From: Puia dinghuensis
Lineage (GTDB): Bacteria; Bacteroidota; Bacteroidia; Chitinophagales; Chitinophagaceae
Assembly (NCBI RefSeq): GCF_014642875.1
Contig: NZ_BMJC01000001.1
Location: 1,159,335 to 1,223,334, forward strand
DNA length: 64,000 bases
Direction: 5' to 3'
Shown piece by piece: positions 52,859 through 63,300 of this stretch; positions within the stretch are counted from its first letter, which is position 1, and every line of letters begins with the position of its first letter. A program made the position numbers and the translations under genes. Under the pieces are notes generated by a model, which worked only from the letters and a program-made list of their open reading frames with translations, ran no database searches and had not been told where the DNA came from.

Positions 52859-53335
52859 CAGAGAAGTAGTCTTGGCAGCGATAAATTTATCTAGGTTGCG
52901 CCGCGCCTTGTTACGGATGCCATTCCGCAACGTGGATGTCCATCCGAACAACAGCCCCTGCAGACCGAGGGCCTGGGTACTCCACCGCCAGAGATTGAAA
53001 TCGTCATGGTGCTCGGCGATCTTCCCTTCGCCGATGAAGAAATAGGCCTGCCCTTTATTGATCACTTTCCTTCCCGTTGGAGGAAAAGTATATGTCGCAG
53101 TCCATTCACAGGAGCCATACCCATCCCCGCCGCTGACATTGCTAAAGTCCAGCGTCATACCTTTAGCGTTACTCAACAGCATTTCCCACATGGCCCTGAC
53201 CTTGGAGCCCTCCAGGTTGCCGAAGACCGGATCATAAAAAAAAACTTCCTCATGATAGCAGTCCAGCATGCCTCTCCAGTTGCCCTGCTGAAAATTTGCA
53301 TAGAATGTGGTTATCAGTTGTTGTTCAGCATTCAT
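52856..53335 (-). CDS. NTF2-like (SnoaL-type) small protein
   Basis: The 159-residue protein starts MNAEQQLITTFYANFQQGNW and has the NTF2/SnoaL cone-fold pattern: MLDCYHEEVFFYDPVFGNLE, WTATYTFPPTGRKVINKGQA, and KIAEHHDDFNLWRWSTQALG. Such proteins bind small molecules or act as simple enzymes; no specific role can be given. The start at 53335 was chosen at the fold's first helix. It diverges from the CocE-like gene. Confidence 0.82.
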   Translation of the reverse strand: MNAEQQLITTFYANFQQGNWRGMLDCYHEEVFFYDPVFGNLEGSKVRAMWEMLLSNAKGMTLDFSNVSGGDGYGSCEWTATYTFPPTGRKVINKGQAYFFIGEGKIAEHHDDFNLWRWSTQALGLQGLLFGWTSTLRNGIRNKARRNLDKFIAAKTTSL

Positions 53336-53423
53336 AAAAAAACAGAGCCAAAGTAGCAGACATTTAACTATATTGGTTAGCCATCGATACAGGCAGTCAG
53401 CCTGTAAAACACGACTAAAATTA

Positions 53424-55325
53424 ATGGATAAAATGAGAAAACTTCTGCTTTTTCTGCTTTTTTCGGCCGCTATAGAGGCCATGTCACAGGGTACGCCACA
53501 GGACAGCGCCTGGATAAGGGAAAATTATTACAAAATAGAGCGCTATATACAGATGCGGGACGGTATAAAACTGTTCACATCTTTCTATATCCCAAAGGAT
53601 ACGACCGAACAACACCCGATCCTGCTGACGCGTACGCCCTATTCCTGCGCGCCCTATGGGGAAGACAGGTGGCGTAATTTTGCTGCGGGCTATCTCCGCT
53701 ACTATCTGCGCGAAGGGTATATCATCGCAATACAGGATGTACGCGGTCGCTGGATGAGTGAAGGCGAATTCGTGGACGTCCGGCCATTTATAAAAGACAA
53801 GAAGTCGGCCACCGACGTCGACGAACCAAGCGATACTTATGACGCCATCGATTGGATGGTCAAAAATGTACCGCACAACAATGGCCGCGTAGGGGTCTTT
53901 GGCATCTCCTATCCGGGCTTCTATTCTACGATGGCTTCCGCCAGCGCCCACCCGGCCTTAAAAGCCGTCAGTCCCCAGGCGCCGGTGACGGACTGGTTTA
54001 TGGGCGATGACTTCCATCACAACGGCGCCTTCTTTGTCATGGATGGATGGGACTTCTATTCCTCTTTCGGCAAACCCCGGCCGCATCCCACGACAATAGG
54101 TCCCTCCGGTTTCGACTATTATACAAAAGACAACTATAAATGGTACCTGGAAACGGGCGCTATGAAAAATATTTTAAAGCTCACAGGCGATAGCATCGCT
54201 TTTTGGAAAGAGTTGTATCAGCATCCCAATCGCGATGCCTGGTGGCAGGCACGCAATGCCCGGGTGGCGCTGTACGATATCAAACCGGCCATGCTGGTAG
54301 TCGGTGGACTTTATGACGCGGAAGACTGCTTCGGAGCCTGGAATGTATATAAAGCATTAAAGGCGCAGAGTCCCGCCACCAACAGCCATCTCGTCATGGG
54401 CCCCTGGTATCACGGTGAATGGGCATCGAATGACGGCACCCATCTCGGTAATGTACAATGGGGCTCCAACACTTCTTTCTGGTACCAGAATAATATCGAG
54501 ATACCCTTCTTTAATTATTACCTGAAAGGCAAAGGCCCCGAACCAAAACTGTCAGCGGCCACCGTCTTCTTCACCGGCGAAAATGCATGGCATCAATTCG
54601 ATCGTTGGCCCCCGGCCGCATCTCATGAGCAGTCCATCTACCTGCAACCGGATGGCGGCCTGACCTGGGAAGCGCCGGCGAAAAAGAACAGCTTTAGCGA
54701 ATACGGCAGCGACCCGGCTCATCCCGTCCCCTATACGGAAGATGTACATTTCTCCCGCACGCGGGAATACATGACCGACGACCAGCGCTTCGCCTCCCGG
54801 CGCCCCGATGTCCTCACCTTCCAAACACCGGTATTACAGGAAGACCTGACCCTGGCAGGGCCAGTCATCGCCGATCTGAAAGCAAGTCTCAGCAGCACCG
54901 ATGCAGACTTTGTCGTCAAGGTCATCGACGTCTTCCCTGATGACTTTAGCTATGTCCCCACCGGCCCGCTGCCGGTACGCAGTCACGACAACCCGGCCGC
55001 CTATCCTATGGGCGGTTACCAGATGCTTGTCCACGGTGAAATAATGCGCGGCCGCTTCCGCGAAAGCTTTGAAAAACCCGTCCCCTTCACTCCCGGCAAG
55101 GTGGAGACGGTGAAATTCTCCATCCCCGATGTCGCGCATACGTTTAAAAAAGGCCATCGGTTAATGATCCAGATCCAGAGCACGTGGTTCCCGCTGGTCG
55201 ACCGGAATCCGCAAAAATTTGTGGACATTTACACCGCCGACGACAGCGATTTCCAAAAGGAGACGATTCGCATATTCCATGACAGTGAACACGCCTCCCG
55301 CATCATCCTACCCGTAATGAAATAG
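53424..55325 (+). CDS. CocE/NonD-family alpha/beta hydrolase, first copy
   Basis: The 633-residue protein has a signal peptide (MDKMRKLLLFLLFSAAIEAM) and an X-Pro dipeptidyl-peptidase S15-type catalytic domain. The nucleophile S162 lies in GVFGISYPGFYST, and other family blocks are IIAIQDVRGRWMSEGEF, MLVVGGLYDAEDCFG and VMGPWYHGEW. A jelly-roll C-terminal domain follows (PVLQEDLTLAGPVIADL to the end). The enzymes hydrolyse esters or glutaryl/amide bonds; substrate unknown. It is 23 bp before a close paralogue. Confidence 0.92.
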   Translation: MDKMRKLLLFLLFSAAIEAMSQGTPQDSAWIRENYYKIERYIQMRDGIKLFTSFYIPKDTTEQHPILLTRTPYSCAPYGEDRWRNFAAGYLRYYLREGYIIAIQDVRGRWMSEGEFVDVRPFIKDKKSATDVDEPSDTYDAIDWMVKNVPHNNGRVGVFGISYPGFYSTMASASAHPALKAVSPQAPVTDWFMGDDFHHNGAFFVMDGWDFYSSFGKPRPHPTTIGPSGFDYYTKDNYKWYLETGAMKNILKLTGDSIAFWKELYQHPNRDAWWQARNARVALYDIKPAMLVVGGLYDAEDCFGAWNVYKALKAQSPATNSHLVMGPWYHGEWASNDGTHLGNVQWGSNTSFWYQNNIEIPFFNYYLKGKGPEPKLSAATVFFTGENAWHQFDRWPPAASHEQSIYLQPDGGLTWEAPAKKNSFSEYGSDPAHPVPYTEDVHFSRTREYMTDDQRFASRRPDVLTFQTPVLQEDLTLAGPVIADLKASLSSTDADFVVKVIDVFPDDFSYVPTGPLPVRSHDNPAAYPMGGYQMLVHGEIMRGRFRESFEKPVPFTPGKVETVKFSIPDVAHTFKKGHRLMIQIQSTWFPLVDRNPQKFVDIYTADDSDFQKETIRIFHDSEHASRIILPVMK

Positions 55326-55348
55326 ACACGACGCCTAAAATAGTCCAT

Positions 55349-57211
55349 ATGCTAAAACCTATCTTATTATCACTGCTCCTCCTGCCTCTGCTGAGCACCT
55401 GTCAGAACAACAAACCCACAGCCCCGGATCCCGATTATGTAAAACATAATTTCGACAAGACCGAGGTCAACATCCCGATGCGCGACGGGCGGCGGCTATT
55501 CACCGTCATCTATGCGCCAAAAGACCATAGCCATCCCTGGCCCTTCCTGATGGAACGAACACCCTATTCGGCCGGGCCCTATGGCGACACCATCTATAAG
55601 CGGGGTATTGGTCCTTCCGGCCGGCTGATGCGCGACGGTTATATCTTCGTCTACCAGGATGTCCGCGGCCGCTACATGAGCGAAGGCGATTTCCAGGAGA
55701 TGACACCCGCAAAGGACCATACCCGAAATTCCAAAGCAACGGATGAAAGTACCGACACCTGGGATACAGTGGACTGGCTGTTGAAGCACGTACAAAACAA
55801 CAACGGGCGCGTCGGCCTCTGGGGCATCTCCTATCCCGGCTTCTATGCCTCCGCATCACTGCCCGACGCCCACCCGGCCATCAAAGCCGTCTCGCCACAG
55901 GCGCCCGTCACCGACGAATTCATCGGCGATGACGCCAATCACAACGGCGCCTTCTTCCTGCTCGACAACTTCGACTTCGACAACTTCTTCGACATCCCCA
56001 GGCCCACACCCATAAAAGACTACGGCCGTACCCTTTTCCGTGCCGATATCCGGGACGCCTATCAGTTCTTCCTCGATCTCGGTCCGCTGAAGAACAGCAA
56101 CAACGCGGAGTATTTCAACAACCAGGGCAAGATCTGGAACGAATACCTCGGCAACTCCACCTATGACGACTACTGGCAGGCGCGTAACATCCGCACCCAC
56201 TTGAAGAATATCCGCCCTGCCGTACTGGTTGTTGGCGGCTGGTTCGACGCCGAAGACATGTTCGGCGCCCTGCGCACCTATGAAGCCATCGAAAAGCAAT
56301 CCACCCCAAACGACAATCACCTCATCATGGGCCCCTGGACACACGGCGCCTGGGCCGGTGGCAACTGGACCCGGTTTGGCCCGCTTGACTTCAAACAGAA
56401 TGTCAACGAATACTATCACGAGCTGGAAACTCAATTCTTCAACCACTACCTGAAAGATTCAGCGGCGCAGCCACTGGCGGAAGCTACCGTCTTCGAAACA
56501 GGCTCCAACCAATGGAAACAATATGCTACCTGGCCGCCGAAGGAAGCCACACCGGTGAAATTCTTCTTACAGGATAAGGGCGGCCTGTCCCGCGAAGCCC
56601 CCACCCCGGGAAGTTTCGACGAATATACCAGCGACCCGGCGCACCCCGTTCCCTATATCGACGGTATCCATGGCGGCCGCGACAATCAATACATCGTCAC
56701 CGACCAGCGCTTTGCCGCCCAGCGATCGGATGTGCTCGTTTACCAAACCGATCCACTGACGGATTCGCTAACCGTCACCGGCCGGTTAAAGGCGGATATC
56801 TTCCTTTCTTCAACAGGCACAGACGCCGACCTCATCGTAAAGCTGATCGACGTGCTGCCCGCTAGGGAAGACGGCATTATAACCACCACCGAGCCAACCG
56901 GCTACCAGCGCCTCGTTCGGGCGGAGGTCTTCCGCTGTAAATTCCGCAACAGCTTCGAGAAACCCGAACCCCTGGTACCCGGACAACCCACCGAAGTAGC
57001 CTTCGACATCAACGAGATAGCCCATACCTTTAAAAAAGGCCACCGCATCATGGTCCAGGTGCAAAGCAGCTGGTTCCCCCTCGTCGACCGGAACCCGCAG
57101 ACCTTTGTCAATATCCCGACCGCGACACAAAACGATTTTCAAAAAGCAACCATCCGCATCTATCATGACGCTTCCCACCCTTCAGGGATAATATTGCCGG
57201 TGCTGCGATAA
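55349..57211 (+). CDS. CocE/NonD-family alpha/beta hydrolase, second copy (lipoprotein)
   Basis: The 620-residue protein is clearly homologous to the gene before it (shared QDVRGRxMSEG, GISYPGFY and WYPLVDRNPQ-like WFPLVDRNPQ). It carries a lipobox (LLPLLSTCQ, Cys about residue 18) instead of a plain signal peptide, so it is probably membrane-anchored. Nucleophile S161 is in LWGISYPGFYAS; the C-terminal jelly roll is present. Tandem duplication is evident from the order and similarity. The GH20-GH29 gene starts 59 bp downstream. Confidence 0.92.
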   Translation: MLKPILLSLLLLPLLSTCQNNKPTAPDPDYVKHNFDKTEVNIPMRDGRRLFTVIYAPKDHSHPWPFLMERTPYSAGPYGDTIYKRGIGPSGRLMRDGYIFVYQDVRGRYMSEGDFQEMTPAKDHTRNSKATDESTDTWDTVDWLLKHVQNNNGRVGLWGISYPGFYASASLPDAHPAIKAVSPQAPVTDEFIGDDANHNGAFFLLDNFDFDNFFDIPRPTPIKDYGRTLFRADIRDAYQFFLDLGPLKNSNNAEYFNNQGKIWNEYLGNSTYDDYWQARNIRTHLKNIRPAVLVVGGWFDAEDMFGALRTYEAIEKQSTPNDNHLIMGPWTHGAWAGGNWTRFGPLDFKQNVNEYYHELETQFFNHYLKDSAAQPLAEATVFETGSNQWKQYATWPPKEATPVKFFLQDKGGLSREAPTPGSFDEYTSDPAHPVPYIDGIHGGRDNQYIVTDQRFAAQRSDVLVYQTDPLTDSLTVTGRLKADIFLSSTGTDADLIVKLIDVLPAREDGIITTTEPTGYQRLVRAEVFRCKFRNSFEKPEPLVPGQPTEVAFDINEIAHTFKKGHRIMVQVQSSWFPLVDRNPQTFVNIPTATQNDFQKATIRIYHDASHPSGIILPVLR

Positions 57212-57270
57212 AGAAGCCAGGCAATCGTTTGCTTAAGTATGCTAAAGGAATTTTCCTTTATATTCGTCGC

Positions 57271-60225
57271 ATGAGCAAAAATATCCTGGCCATGCTCGGG
57301 CTCCTCGCCCTGGGCATCTTTGTACATGCCCAACCTGCGGCTATCATCCCTCAACCCGTCAGTACCCAATGGCACGACGGTCATTTCTTTATCGACGCCC
57401 ACACGGTCATCGTAGCGGACGAAAGCGAAAAACCCTCGGTTGATTTCTTCAACGACTATCTCCAACGTTTCTACGGCCTGCGGCTCCACACCGGCGCGGC
57501 TCCAACCAGCAACTATATCCTGCTCAAAACACAACCCACCGGCCAACCAACGGATGGCCGTTACACCTTGAGTGTAACTCCCGGCGTCATCACCATCACA
57601 GGCGATACGCATCCCGGCACGTTCTATGGGATGCAGACCCTCATCCAGCTGCTGCCGGTGAGTCCGTTCGAGAGTACCTCCAACGGCCCGGCTATCCGGC
57701 TCTCCGCCGACGGCAACCTGGCCATTCCCGCCGTGTCGATAGAGGATTATCCCCGCTTCGCCTACCGCGGTCTTCACCTTGACGTCGGCCGGCACTTCTT
57801 TCCCGTAGACTTTGTCAAACGCTACATCGATTACCTCGCCCTGCATAAGATGAACTACTTCCACTGGCATCTCACCGAAGACCAGGGCTGGCGCATAGAG
57901 ATAAAGAAATACCCCCTGCTCACGGAGGTGGGCGCATGGCGCAGCGGCACCATCATCGGTCATCACCCCGGCACGGGCGATGACAGCACCCGGCACGGCG
58001 GTTATTACACGCAAGACCAGATAAAAGAAGTGGTGCAATACGCGGCCGAGCGCTATATCACCATCATCCCCGAGATCGAGATGCCCGGCCATGCCACAGC
58101 CGCCCTGGCATCTTACCCTTACCTGGGTTGCACCGGCGGGCCGTATACGATACCCCACAACTTCGGCGTCCATAAAGACGTATTCTGTGCCGGCAACGAC
58201 AGTGTCTTTACCTTCCTGCAGGACGTCCTCGACGAAGTCATGACCCTCTTCCCGTCAAAATATATCCACATCGGCGGCGACGAATGTCCCAAGGATAGCT
58301 GGAAGGCCTGTCCCAAATGCCAGAGCCGCATAAAGACCCTGGGTCTGAAGAACGAAGAAGAGCTGCAAAGCTATTTTGTCCAACGGATAGAGAAATACCT
58401 CAACTCGAAAGGCCGCCAGGTCATCGGCTGGGACGAGATCCTCGAAGGCGGCATCGCCCCCAACGCCACCATCATGAGCTGGCGTGGCGAGAAGGGCGGC
58501 ATCGACGCGGCAAAACAACACCACAACGTGATCATGACGCCCGGCGATCATGTCTATTTCGATCATGCCCAGACCCACAACGACGACTCGCTCACTATCG
58601 GCGGCTATCTGCCCCTGGAGACGGTGTATAGCTATGAACCCGTGCCAAAAGAATTGTCCGGCGACGAGACCAAATACGTACTGGGAGCCCAGGCCAATAT
58701 CTGGACGGAATACATGGCCAACACGCGTAAAGTGGAATACATGATCTTCCCCCGGCTCAGCGCACTTAGTGAAGTCTTGTGGAGCCCGAAGGAAAGCCAC
58801 AACTACATGGACTTCCAACATCGTCTCGCCACACAATACAAACGTTACGCCCTGTGGAAGGCAAACAGCTACCAGGTGTATTTCAAACCGACCGACAGCC
58901 TGGTACGGCAAAAGATCGCACAATGGCAGGACAGCAAGTTCGGCCTGCTAATGCACTGGGGAACGTATAGCCAATGGGGCGTCGTCGAGAGCTGGAGCAT
59001 CTGCCCCGAAGACGAAGGCTGGGAGCAAAGACATGGCGCCTATTCCGCCAATTATTTCGATTATGTGCAGGCCTATCAAAAATTGCAGACGACCTTCAAC
59101 CCCGTCCATTTCGATCCGTCGAAATGGGCCGCGGCGGCAAAAGAAGCAGGTATGAAATATGTCGTCTTCACCACAAAGCACCACGACGGGTTCTGTATGT
59201 TCGACACCAAACAGACGGACTATAAGATCACTTCCGATCAAACCCCTTTTCATACCAACCCGAAGAGTAATGTCGCTAAAGAAGTTTTCGACGCTTTCCG
59301 CCAAAACAACTTCATGATCGGCGCCTACTTCTCCAAACCGGACTGGCACAGTACAAACTACTGGTGGCCCTATTTCCCGCCGAAAGACCGCAACGTCAAC
59401 TACGACCCGGCCCGTTATCCTCAACGCTGGCAGGCATTCAAAGACTATACCTATAACCAGATACAAGAGTTGATGACGGGTTATGGAAAGATGGACCTGC
59501 TTTGGCTCGACGGCGGCTGGGTGCGACCGTTATCTACCGTCGACCCCGGCATCGACTGGCAACGGGGCATCCGCTATGACCAGGATGTCGATATGCCGAA
59601 GATCGCCGCTATGGCCCGCAACCATCAACCGGGACTCATCGTGGTCGACCGCAGCGTCCCCGGAGAATACGAGAACTACACCACCCCCGAACAAAGCGTT
59701 CCGGTACACCCCATGGACGACCCCTGGGAAACGTGCATGACGATGGGAGATTCCTGGAGTTATGTCCCCCACGATCATTATAAGCCCACCACCCAACTGA
59801 TACAGCTGCTGGTAAAGATCGTCTCCCGCGGCGGCAATTTCCTGCTGAATGTCGGCCCGTCACCGGAAGGCGACTGGGATGATACGGCCTATGCGCGGCT
59901 AAAGGAAATAGGCGCCTGGATGAAGATCAATGGCGAGGGCATCTACAACAGCCGCCCCATCAGCCCCTGGTCTTCCGGTAATGTCTACCTGACCCAATCC
60001 AAGGACAGCAGCAACGTCTATGCCTTCTTCCTCGGTGAAGGAAAGGATGTCGTCCTGCCGGCAGAGGTAACAATCAACAATTTCTCCGCCCGGCCCCAAA
60101 GCCACGTCACTATCCTGGGTCGTAAGGAAAAATTGAAATGGCGGCAGGAAGGGAAGAACATGATTATCTCCGCGCCGCCCAATATCCACGGCGATTACGC
60201 AATAACTTTCAAAATATCCAAATAA
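57271..60225 (+). CDS. GH20 beta-hexosaminidase fused to GH29 alpha-L-fucosidase
   Basis: The 984-residue secreted protein starts MSKNILAMLGLLALGIFVHA. It has a GH20b domain (about 25-155) and a GH20 catalytic barrel (about 160-510) with the D337-E338 pair in HIGGDECPKD and the FHWHLTEDQGWRIEI loop. A GH29 barrel (about 545-880) follows with the likely nucleophile D747 in MDLLWLDGGW, plus FTTKHHDGF and GGNFLLNVGPSPEGDW. A C-terminal beta domain ends it. It should release terminal HexNAc and alpha-fucose, so fucosylated HexNAc glycans are likely substrates. A TATATTCG -7-like element lies at 57259. One unbroken frame links the two enzyme domains. Confidence 0.93.
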   Translation: MSKNILAMLGLLALGIFVHAQPAAIIPQPVSTQWHDGHFFIDAHTVIVADESEKPSVDFFNDYLQRFYGLRLHTGAAPTSNYILLKTQPTGQPTDGRYTLSVTPGVITITGDTHPGTFYGMQTLIQLLPVSPFESTSNGPAIRLSADGNLAIPAVSIEDYPRFAYRGLHLDVGRHFFPVDFVKRYIDYLALHKMNYFHWHLTEDQGWRIEIKKYPLLTEVGAWRSGTIIGHHPGTGDDSTRHGGYYTQDQIKEVVQYAAERYITIIPEIEMPGHATAALASYPYLGCTGGPYTIPHNFGVHKDVFCAGNDSVFTFLQDVLDEVMTLFPSKYIHIGGDECPKDSWKACPKCQSRIKTLGLKNEEELQSYFVQRIEKYLNSKGRQVIGWDEILEGGIAPNATIMSWRGEKGGIDAAKQHHNVIMTPGDHVYFDHAQTHNDDSLTIGGYLPLETVYSYEPVPKELSGDETKYVLGAQANIWTEYMANTRKVEYMIFPRLSALSEVLWSPKESHNYMDFQHRLATQYKRYALWKANSYQVYFKPTDSLVRQKIAQWQDSKFGLLMHWGTYSQWGVVESWSICPEDEGWEQRHGAYSANYFDYVQAYQKLQTTFNPVHFDPSKWAAAAKEAGMKYVVFTTKHHDGFCMFDTKQTDYKITSDQTPFHTNPKSNVAKEVFDAFRQNNFMIGAYFSKPDWHSTNYWWPYFPPKDRNVNYDPARYPQRWQAFKDYTYNQIQELMTGYGKMDLLWLDGGWVRPLSTVDPGIDWQRGIRYDQDVDMPKIAAMARNHQPGLIVVDRSVPGEYENYTTPEQSVPVHPMDDPWETCMTMGDSWSYVPHDHYKPTTQLIQLLVKIVSRGGNFLLNVGPSPEGDWDDTAYARLKEIGAWMKINGEGIYNSRPISPWSSGNVYLTQSKDSSNVYAFFLGEGKDVVLPAEVTINNFSARPQSHVTILGRKEKLKWRQEGKNMIISAPPNIHGDYAITFKISK

Positions 60226-60337
60226 AAAGGCCCACAGGGCCTTTGTCCGAAGGACCATCATTAGCCGTTTTGGGCCGGGGCGTATTTTTCCCAAACGCCC
60301 TACGGCCCAAAACAAGAGGGGGCCAAATGGCCCCCTC
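60226..60337. terminator. Cluster of three terminator-like hairpins between convergent genes
   Basis: Three stems lie between the glycosidase stop and the FG-GAP gene stop. They are AAAGGCCC/GGGCCTTT (60226-60244), TTTTGGGCCG/CGGCCCAAAA with an inner GGGCGT/ACGCCC (60268-60312), and GAGGGGGCC/GGCCCCCTC (60316-60337). The second has A and T runs on both sides, so it can act in both directions. Confidence 0.75.
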
Positions 60338-60361
60338 CGCGTTTGAATGGTCACAATCGGC

Positions 60362-63300
60362 TCATTCCATGAGCCGAAAGACTTTGACAGGCGCATCATT
60401 CATCCCAAAGAGCAGGTCATCGCCGATGATCTCGATGCTGCGGTTATCTCCCCTGAGGGTTAATCCCGATCGGGCGGGTGGCAGATAACGGAAATTGCCT
60501 TTGCCGTCGTTCAGCAGCACCACTCCATGATTCGCATCGTCCCGGCCGAGAAGTATCTTATTGTAAATATTATTCCCGCACAGGATCAGATCTTTATGGC
60601 CGTCATGGTCAAGGTCAACTGCCGCGATCGAATATACGGGCGAATACTGCACCTGGATGGGTAGCTCCCTTCGTTCGAAGCCCTTACCCGTGTTCCGAAG
60701 CCAGCAGCTTTCGAAGGTATTCGCGGTCAGCGGCCGCAGCGACCGCAGTTTCTCTTCCGGTATCACATCCTTGATCGTAGCGCTGGCGTAGACCTCGTAG
60801 TCATAGAACTTCTTTTTCAATGAAGGCACCTGCGCAAGAATGTCATCCATGGGGAAGAAAGGATAGGATACATGATCATTATAACAGGTCATCATCGGGT
60901 CCGGGATACCATTGTTGTCGATATCCGTGGTATACAGTTCAACGGGCTCCGTCGGTGAAGCATGCAGGGGGGAATTGAGGCCGTAATTGCCCAGCACCAG
61001 GTCGTCGTACCCGTCGCCGTCGAGATCGGCCACCAAGATCTTGTGCCACCAGCCATTGCTGGCAAAAGGAATGTATTCGCTGCTCCGGTCGACCAGCCGC
61101 CCCTTTTCATTGACAAACACCTTCACCGGCATCCATTCTCCTACCACAACAAGATCTTTAACCTTGTCGCCGTTGACATCTATCCAGGCGGCATCGGTCA
61201 CGATGCCCAACTGCCTCAGCGCGGGGTTCCACTCATCTGTCGCATCTCTGAATCGCCCATGCCCGTCATTGATATAAATGCTACTGCCACAGCTGCGGGG
61301 ATAGCCACTGGGCACTACCGAGCCACCTACAAAAAGATCAGGTTTTCCGTCATTGTTCACATCGCAGACCCGCACACAACTCTTGCTGCCGGTGTTTGGC
61401 GGCAGGGCATCCCGTTTCCGGGTAAAATGGCCCGTGCCGTCATTGATATAGAGTCGGTCCTGTAATGCCGGGGAATTCTCTGCATATTCATATCCCCCGC
61501 TTACTACGTAAAGATCGGGATGACCGTCACCATCGGCGTCAAAGAAGACGGCGTCCACATCTTCACTCAGCGAATCGGCCAATAATGCCCCGGCCGGAGA
61601 GCGGTCGCGGTCGCGGACAAACCGGTGATCTTTCGTCTGGACATAAAAGGCGCCGGGGTTGCCTTTAGAGCCCCCGATAAAAAGGTCTTCGAGCCCATCG
61701 CCGTTGATATCCGCCTTTGCCATACACGGCCCGTTATGCGAATAATAATGAGGCAACATATGTTGCCGGGTGAAATCGCGTTGGGGGTCTTCATGATGCG
61801 TATAGTCCATCACCCCAGTGGCAGGAGCAAGGAGGGGCTTCGCCCGCGGCCGCTCATAGCTAAACCGTTCCCCCGCATCCGCCTGCGCCAGCGTCAGCAA
61901 ACGGTTTACGCCAACCCCGGTCAACAGTTGAGTCCGGTCGTCCGGCCAGATGATACGCAGTGAATCCAGCTGCTGTAGCTTTCCAAGCCCGAGATGCAGC
62001 GTCATGTCCTGGCTGGACTGAAAGCCCCGCACCGGTTGCTGTTCCACATAAAAGGTCTGGCCGCCGCCATAACCATACACCTTGGCGCCATACCCAAACG
62101 AATTACCTTTATCTCCTTTCAGCTGGATGCGCAGGTAATTGTTCTTTAACAGCGATTCGCTGTTGTTGCGATAGATGCCCGCATATTCATCCTGGTTGCT
62201 GACGATGAGATCCAGATCTCCATCATTGTCGAGGTCGGCATAAACAGCGCCATTGGAAAAGGTCTTATCATCCAGGCCCCACTCCGCAGCCTTATTTACA
62301 AACCGGTCGTTACCTTCATTGTGATACATAAACTTATTCAACAGGATACCCTTCATCTTTGCCACATACTCGCCTACGGCGACAGCCGGCGCGCCCTGCT
62401 TTATCTTTATGGCCTCATCGATGGAATATTTAACGAACTCGATGTTGGTATTGTCACGTTTGTACCCGTTGGTGATAAAGATGTCCTTCCGCCCGTCGTT
62501 ATCGAAGTCGGCGATCAGCGGGCTCCAGCTCCAGTCGGTGGCGGCAATACCCGCTAACTGCCCGATCTCGCTAAACGTGCCGTCCCCATTGTTCTTTTGC
62601 AGGCTGTTCTTCATATACTGGTAATAATATCCCTGGCTGAACAGGTACTGAAACTTGTCGAAGTTATCCCCCCCGACATGCATCTTCAGATCGTGGTTGG
62701 TCGGCGGCAGCATATCCAGTTCGAGGATCTCGGGTAGCCCGTCATTATCGAGATCGGCAACATCGACCCCCATCGAATACTGTGAGGTATGATCGACCTT
62801 TTCGCTTAGCTTGTCCGTAAAGGTACCATCATGGTTGTTGATATAGAGGTAGTCCTGTTCATTGAAATCGTTGGCCACATAGATATCCGGCCAGCCGTCC
62901 TGGTCGATATCGGCCGTACTGATTCCCAGGCTGAAGGTTAGCACATTCGATCGGATGCCCGCCTGCGTGGTGACATCGGTAAAATGTCCCCCGTCATTGC
63001 GATAGAGGTGATTGCGCAAGGTGCTGTCGGATGGCTTATTGCGCAACTGTGAATAATCAAGCAACCCCCGGGAATATTCGGGTGAAGATTCATTTATGAC
63101 AAACAGATCGAGATCGCCGTCTTTGTCATAGTCGAAAAAGGAAGCCTGGGTAGAATAGCCGATATCGGCGAGCCCGTATTCGGCGGCCCGCTCGGTAAAC
63201 GTGTTATTCCCGTTGTTGATAAAAAGCAAATTGCTCCGGTAAGCCTTATTGGTCAGGCCGGCCCGGCAGACATAAATGTCCAGCAGCCCATCTCCATTGA

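Noticed and set aside
60226-60337. CRISPR-like or mobile repeat cluster
   Set aside because: The three stems differ in sequence and have no spacer regularity. They are best read as terminators between convergent genes.
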